This document shows, piece after piece, positions 36,801-40,127 of a stretch of DNA of 40,127 nt. A program made the translations under genes and the position numbers. Under the pieces are notes generated by a model, which was not told the origin of the DNA, ran no database searches, and was given only the letters and a program-made list of their open reading frames with translations. Location of the stretch: NCBI GenBank assembly GCA_029820995.1, contig JALGUG010000007.1, positions 1 through 40,127 of the forward strand, written 5' to 3'. How positions within the stretch are numbered: position 1 is the stretch's first letter; each line of letters starts with the position of its first letter. Source of the stretch: Candidatus Zipacnadia bacterium (GTDB lineage Bacteria; Armatimonadota; Zipacnadia; JALGUG01).

Positions 36801-37506
36801 GAAGGCCCGTCTTCACCTCGTCAATAACTCCTCCACGGACCGCTCAGTCGCCGTTGTGTGCCGGCCTCCCGGCGAGGGCTGGAGCGTGTCGCTCGGCGAG
36901 GTTGAGGTCAAGCTGCCTGCAGGGACCGCCCGGGACCTCGACTTGGCCGTTGAGGCGCCGAAGGCCGGCGGGTTCGTGCAGGAGTTGAGCGCCCGGATTG
37001 CCTCCGGCACATGGTCCACCGAGGCGCAAGCCCGGGCCGTCTTTGTGGCCCCGGAACGGCTTCAGGTCAACCTGGCCCGCGCCGAGGGGGTCGAAGCGAC
37101 CGTTGATAGCTGCTATCACGGCTATGTGCCCGCCGCCGTGAACGACGGCGAGGTCTGGCCGCGGGGCGCGCACTGGACCAAGTTCGCCTGGGCCTCCGCC
37201 GAGTCGGGCGACCCGCACTGGATCGAGTTTCATTTCGCCCGACCGACGAAAGTGTCGCGCGTCATCGTCTACTGGGAAGCCACGCTTGTGGAGCCGCACG
37301 CAGGCCGCGAGGTGCTGGTGGAGGTCCGGCGAGACGGACAGTGGCAGCGGGTAGCTTCCGCCCGCAATACGCCCCACACGGTGGTGTCGGAGCTGAGGTT
37401 CGATGCGGTTACGACCTCACGCCTGCGCGTGGTGCAGCCCGCCGGCGCGGGTTCCGAGGCGCGGCCCAATCTGATGTGGGTCAGCGAGGTCGAGATCGGC
37501 GCGTGA
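33817..37506 (+). CDS. Very large secreted glycosidase-like protein with C-terminal discoidin (F5/8 C) domain
   Basis: 1229 residues. The ATG at 33817 follows GAGGTGA. A signal peptide covers about 1-19. The first ~450 residues hold beta-domains, including a carbohydrate-binding-like jelly roll (about 285-440: 'GAIKISGWSKAQNV', 'GTVWFDDISV', 'NLAANPGFEQD'). A TIM-barrel-like part (about 450-730) includes 'IDGAYIDSVSAW' (D534 a candidate catalytic acid) and 'GIESSISNHERFAYIR'. A helical segment and Ig-like domains follow. The last ~145 residues ('NLARAEGVEATVDSCYHGY', '...HWIEFHFARPTKVSRVIVYW') match the discoidin/F5-8 type C fold, a carbohydrate- or surface-binding module. Catalytic activity is inferred, not shown. 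Confidence 0.72.
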   Translation: MRPLVLVVVGLAAGLSCSAAIGPLTRARLEVADVAADKKAPPVSLEVAPGKSVSERFAELRLSLRCTGASRGKSWALSGELTDQSGQDRAVDFTIRFPADLAGWHWWHDINRWEELSVEREFEEQQYPLIVLTPPNDQLGFALAVEPSQPFIYRLTAGPGGVALHAPFGLTPEGVGPVKSRAAFACYLFPVDGRWGFRDALRRYYALFPRAFERLSRAEGMWLFAFPNNKLPNPAHYAYHEGGPGGWEYDEEHGILTMPYTEVSSSTINLPRLPQGRADALEAWNEYRRTRRTSLAAWTLRAAAADPTVSRAEGARSLKCHKTVAGEWVGASQDIPVHQKQIGAIKISGWSKAQNVTGVRDREYSLYGDIQLENGEWFFGQIASFEPGTHDWQYAEHVFTPPRPAALVRLHCLFRAGHTGTVWFDDISVTTAAEPDKNLAANPGFEQDAVNAQVAALEAYALEAADGGPVFRIATDFSSDVKPKVPYKLLRFTCNPSPYLDDLAPERLPPGKLALEKYQQMFENIPQIDGAYIDSVSAWATGCLNYRHAHFHCSRNPFSYDAETKRVVAPGRYYTYDFLEVLGEKLHPQRRYVFTNIHNTMNTFLLYTVSDVPGIESSISNHERFAYIRSASYQKPAVLLNFLNLGGFGKRAKQDEHWRRSVLYALYPSVGRRCDEAYAKFKDLYQTFMPGLKTLSAAGWEPVTHARCNPAGPHVERYGSWAAGDLYFAVLNDTGGPYRGRLRLDTAELGLQGAASGRAADIIRGRVAPLVRQGDGAYFEVSLPPGEVAAYHVAAAGQQAQEAAAELKRVGEHVRRALEDSKAAQAAAPLQLLAKVEKLAQDSKQRLDQSLVQAIVAEYNRQPALATTWTGETIGESLLRALRLALRANGGAYPARAALEGPDAAVAGDRVEVRLRTEPQGEARVFYLVHDAGGLRLLRGGEFAAPAEGFGGVFEVIALADSASARAAIVRPIPLRPAVQATLSFEAPLALSRTKKARLHLVNNSSTDRSVAVVCRPPGEGWSVSLGEVEVKLPAGTARDLDLAVEAPKAGGFVQELSARIASGTWSTEAQARAVFVAPERLQVNLARAEGVEATVDSCYHGYVPAAVNDGEVWPRGAHWTKFAWASAESGDPHWIEFHFARPTKVSRVIVYWEATLVEPHAGREVLVEVRRDGQWQRVASARNTPHTVVSELRFDAVTTSRLRVVQPAGAGSEARPNLMWVSEVEIGA

Positions 37507-37522
37507 GGCGGCGTGCGCCGCC
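37507..37522 (+). terminator. Hairpin immediately after the discoidin-protein stop
   Basis: GGCGGC-GTGC-GCCGCC forms a perfect 6-bp GC stem starting at the base after the TGA. No T-tract follows, so it may be a 3' end stabiliser or a weak terminator before the moeA genes, which begin 81 bases later. Confidence 0.35.
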
Positions 37523-37602
37523 GCAGGAATTCACTAGCGGTGAAGGGAACCAATCGTTCGTTGTCAGATGCCTGCGGGCCAGTCTCCGAAGTGGAATGAC
37601 CG

Positions 37603-38847
37603 ATGACCTCCCGGCCGAAGGGATTCTTCAGCCTGACCACGATTGACGAGGCGCGGCAGATCGCAGCCGAGGCACTGGGCTCCGTACGCACTGGCCCGGA
37701 AGCTATCCCGGCCTCCGAGGGCCTCGGTCGAGTACTGGCCGAGGATGTCCGCTCGCCGGGTCCCGTGCCCCATTTCGCCAAATCGCTGGTGGACGGCTAC
37801 GCCGTCCGAGCCGCCGATACGGCCGGTGCGACGGCGGCTTTGCCGGCGTACCTGGAGGTCGTTGGCCGAGCGCAGATGGGAGAGCCGACCGACGTGCCCC
37901 TTGGGCCGGGACAGGCCGTGGAGATGCCGACGGGCGGGATGCTCCCGACGAGCGCCGATGCGGCCGTCATGATCGAGCACACCGAGCTGCTCGGGCAATC
38001 CACCATCGAGGTGAGCGGCCCGGTTTCACCCGGACAGAATGTGATTGGCGTGGGGGAGGATGTTGCGGCCGGCGACGTTTGCCTGGCAGCGCACACGAGG
38101 CTGAGAGCGGGCGAGTTGGCCCTGCTGGCGACACTGGGCGTTACGCGGGTGACGGTCCATCGCAGGCCCGTTGTGGCGCTGCTCTCCACCGGCGACGAAG
38201 TGGTGCCGCCCGAGGCGGAGCCGGGGGCTGCGCAGGTGCGCGACGCCAACTGCTGGGGCCTGGCGGCGATGATTCGCAACGCCGGCGGAGAGCCGCGATT
38301 CGGCGGGATCGTCGGAGATGTGGAGAGCTCATTGGAGGAGGCTGCTCGAAACGCCCACCAGGCGGGGGATGCGCTGATCATCAGCGGCGGCAGCTCGGTC
38401 GGGGAGCGCGATTTGGCTCAGCGCGTCCTGGACGGCCTCGGGCAGCCGGGGGTCCTGGTGCACGGAGTCGCCCTCAAGCCCGGCAAGCCCACGATCATCG
38501 GCGTCGCGGACGGCAAGCCGGTGTTCGGCCTGCCGGGCCATCCGCTCAGCGCCATGGTCAGCTTCCACTGCCTCGTCAGGCCGATTCTCAGGCGGCTGGG
38601 CGGCGAGCAGGACCTCTGGGAGCCGACCGTCGTCGCCCGGCTGGCGCGCCAGGTCCCCTCCGATGCCGGCCGCACGGAATACGTACGCGTGCGCCTCAGG
38701 AAACAGGACGACGAGCTGGTCGCCGAGCCGCTGTTCAGCAAGTCGGCGGCCCTGTCTTCGCTCATCGCGGCCCGCGGCCTGGTTGAGGTGCCGCTCGGCT
38801 CGGAGGGATTGGACGCAGGATCGCGAGTTGACGTTCTGCTCTTGTAG
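37603..38847 (+). CDS. moeA: Molybdopterin molybdenumtransferase MoeA
   Basis: 414 residues, the usual length. MoeA inserts molybdate (or tungstate) into adenylated molybdopterin to give the active cofactor. The domains follow the standard order: N-terminal domain with 'FAKSLVDGYAVRAADT'; 'VEMPTGGMLPTSADAAVMIEH' (the TG..LP..aD...E motif, about 107-126); the MPT-binding domain with 'VALLSTGDEVVPP', 'ISGGSSVGERD' and 'LKPGKPTIIGVADGKPVFGLPGHPLSAM'; and the C-terminal beta domain ending 'GSRVDVLLL'. Here SLVDGYAV replaces the commoner SAMDGYAV, a variant seen in some anaerobes (recollection). A second moeA-type gene follows 50 bases later. No molybdoenzyme is in the window. Confidence 0.93.
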   Translation: MTSRPKGFFSLTTIDEARQIAAEALGSVRTGPEAIPASEGLGRVLAEDVRSPGPVPHFAKSLVDGYAVRAADTAGATAALPAYLEVVGRAQMGEPTDVPLGPGQAVEMPTGGMLPTSADAAVMIEHTELLGQSTIEVSGPVSPGQNVIGVGEDVAAGDVCLAAHTRLRAGELALLATLGVTRVTVHRRPVVALLSTGDEVVPPEAEPGAAQVRDANCWGLAAMIRNAGGEPRFGGIVGDVESSLEEAARNAHQAGDALIISGGSSVGERDLAQRVLDGLGQPGVLVHGVALKPGKPTIIGVADGKPVFGLPGHPLSAMVSFHCLVRPILRRLGGEQDLWEPTVVARLARQVPSDAGRTEYVRVRLRKQDDELVAEPLFSKSAALSSLIAARGLVEVPLGSEGLDAGSRVDVLLL

Positions 38848-38897
38848 CAGCAGGCCAGGCGGGTGTTTCAACGGCCGTCTGCATGCCAGGTTCAGCC

Positions 38898-40127
38898 ATG
38901 AGAGATCCAGGAGAAGGTCCTTCGGTGCCGCAGCGCCGCGTCTACCTGAAGATGACATCGGTTGAGGAGGCCCGTCGGCGCTGGCTGGAGGCCCTGGGCG
39001 AAGTGCATCCGGGCTCGCCTGAGTCGGTCCCTCCGACTGCGGCACTCGGTCGCGTTACCGCGGCTCCCGTCTTCGCCCGGGCTTGCTCGCCCCACTACTG
39101 CTCCGCGGCCATGGACGGGTTCGCAGTCAAGTCCCATCTGACCAGTACGGCAACGGAATCGCAGCCGCGTGTGCTTGCCGTTCCCGCTGAGGCGCGCCCG
39201 ATCAATACCGGAGAGCTGATGCCGGAGGGCTACGATGCCGTTATCATGGTCGAGAACGTGCACCAGCCCTCGCCCGACACCATCGAGATTATGGCGGCTG
39301 CCTCACCCTGGCAACACGTGCGGCTGCTGGGCGAGGACCTGGTTGCGACGGAGCTGATTGTCACTTCCGGGCATAGGCTGACGCCCGCCGACGTTGGCGC
39401 GCTGCTCGCCGCCCAGGTCACAGAGGTTCAGGTGGTCCCTCGGCCCAAGATTCGCTTCTTGCCCACGGGCAACGAGGTCGTCAGTCCGGGACAGCCGCTT
39501 TCTGCGGGGCAGGTCATAGATTGCAACTCGTACCTGCTGGCCGGGCTCGTCAGAGAGTGGGGCGGGGAGTCGCTCACCGAGTCGCCGACCCCCGATGATC
39601 CGCAGGCTTTGCGAGCCGCCATCCTCCGCGCTGTTACCGCTCACGATCTGGTGGCCGTAATCGCCGGATCATCGGCCGGGACGAGAGACTTCGTGCCGGG
39701 GCTGATCGAGGAACTGGGTGAGCTTCTGGTCCACGGCGTCCGCCTGGCGCCGGGCAAGCCGACGGCGCTGGGCCTCGTGGAGGGGGTGCCGGTAATCGGT
39801 GTTCCAGGCTACTCGGTCGCGGCATGGATGGCGTTCGATCTCCTGGCGAAGCCGGTCATCTTCCGGTTGCAGGGCTTGCCGGTCCCCGAGAGGCCAAGAG
39901 TCAGCGCGACGGTCCGCCGCAAGGTTCCGTCCAAGTCGGGCACACGCGAGTACATCAGGGCTCGGGTCGGGCGCGTGGGCAGCGATCTCGTCGCCGTGCC
40001 GCTGAAGCGAGGGGCGAGCGCGCTCAGCTCGCTCGTGCAGGCGGATGGGCTGCTGGTCGTGCCCGACATGGCGGAGGGGCTGAATGCCGGGGCGTCGGCG
40101 GAGGTCGAGCTGCTCGTTCCGCCGGCG
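38898..40127 (+). CDS. Second MoeA-type protein, 3' end cut by window; probable MoeA-binding-protein fusion
   Basis: 410 codons are visible and the frame is still open at the window edge. The opening 'RRVYLKMTSVEEARRRWLEAL' and 'ACSPHYCSAAMDGFAVKS' differ from the neighbouring MoeA and match the paralogs that carry an extra C-terminal periplasmic-binding/LysR-substrate-like domain (family knowledge). The rest has MoeA landmarks: 'NTGELMPEGYDAVIMVENVH', 'RFLPTGNEVVSPG', 'IAGSSAGTRDF', 'LAPGKPTALGLVEGVPVIGVPGYSVAAWMAF'. The beta domain ends at the edge. Anaerobes often have two moeA copies side by side, thought to serve molybdenum and tungsten or sensing. The fusion half lies outside the window and cannot be confirmed. 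Confidence 0.85.
   Translation, partial: MRDPGEGPSVPQRRVYLKMTSVEEARRRWLEALGEVHPGSPESVPPTAALGRVTAAPVFARACSPHYCSAAMDGFAVKSHLTSTATESQPRVLAVPAEARPINTGELMPEGYDAVIMVENVHQPSPDTIEIMAAASPWQHVRLLGEDLVATELIVTSGHRLTPADVGALLAAQVTEVQVVPRPKIRFLPTGNEVVSPGQPLSAGQVIDCNSYLLAGLVREWGGESLTESPTPDDPQALRAAILRAVTAHDLVAVIAGSSAGTRDFVPGLIEELGELLVHGVRLAPGKPTALGLVEGVPVIGVPGYSVAAWMAFDLLAKPVIFRLQGLPVPERPRVSATVRRKVPSKSGTREYIRARVGRVGSDLVAVPLKRGASALSSLVQADGLLVVPDMAEGLNAGASAEVELLVPPA

Overview
This is a GC-rich, densely coded bacterial window, with no rRNA, tRNA, CRISPR array or insertion sequence visible. Secreted glycoside hydrolases with DUF4091 or discoidin modules, a DUF4175/TPR/parvulin envelope operon, an O-antigen-ligase-like polymerase, a copper-amine-oxidase-like stalk domain and two adjacent moeA genes suggest a diderm, polysaccharide-degrading, probably anaerobic or metal-cofactor-rich bacterium of the Armatimonadota / Planctomycetota / Hydrogenedentes kind. 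This placement is inference from gene content only.

Layout. (1) 3-4740, plus strand: the end of a sugar phosphate isomerase/epimerase, a stalk-domain/BsuPI-like secreted protein with its own promoter, then four tandem membrane-anchored proteins sharing one beta-sandwich module. (2) 4763-9378, plus strand: a DUF72 protein and a 1265-residue secreted clan-A glycoside hydrolase. (3) 9383-17372, minus strand: an operon of CapA-like lipoprotein, parvulin PPIase, DUF4175 coiled-coil membrane protein and TPR protein, behind a TTGACT-18-TATCAT promoter. (4) 17531-20080, minus strand: a Gfo/Idh/MocA oxidoreductase and an O-antigen ligase-like protein; the latter has a TTGACA-17-TATCCT promoter. (5) 20356-23606, plus strand: two more secreted glycoside hydrolases, the second GH123/DUF4091-like.

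(6) 23617-33622, minus strand, is the most unusual part. In transcription order it reads: an unrecognised 237-aa protein, a Ycf46-like AAA+ ATPase, a SNF2 helicase with an N-terminal zinc ribbon, a 771-aa protein whose second half is 24 tandem ~15-residue Cys/His units, a DUF2997 peptide, a DUF1257 (Ycf35-like) protein and an NrdG-like radical SAM protein. These are overlapping or nearly so. After a ~300-bp gap holding a truncated ArsR-type helix-turn-helix ORF come a 2x[4Fe-4S] ferredoxin and a [2Fe-2S]-ASKHA protein of the corrinoid-activator (RACE/DUF4445) type. I read this as a candidate metal/redox-linked ATP-dependent remodelling system whose function I cannot name.

(7) 33817-40127, plus strand: a 1229-residue secreted glycosidase-like protein with a C-terminal discoidin domain, then two moeA-type genes; the second runs off the window and resembles the N-terminal half of a MoeA-binding-protein fusion.

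The four large exported hydrolases, the sugar isomerase fragment and the Gfo/Idh oxidoreductase fit a saccharide-foraging lifestyle. Regions 3 and 4 look like envelope or exopolysaccharide functions. Region 6 looks like an intracellular system. All domain calls are by eye; no database search was run.
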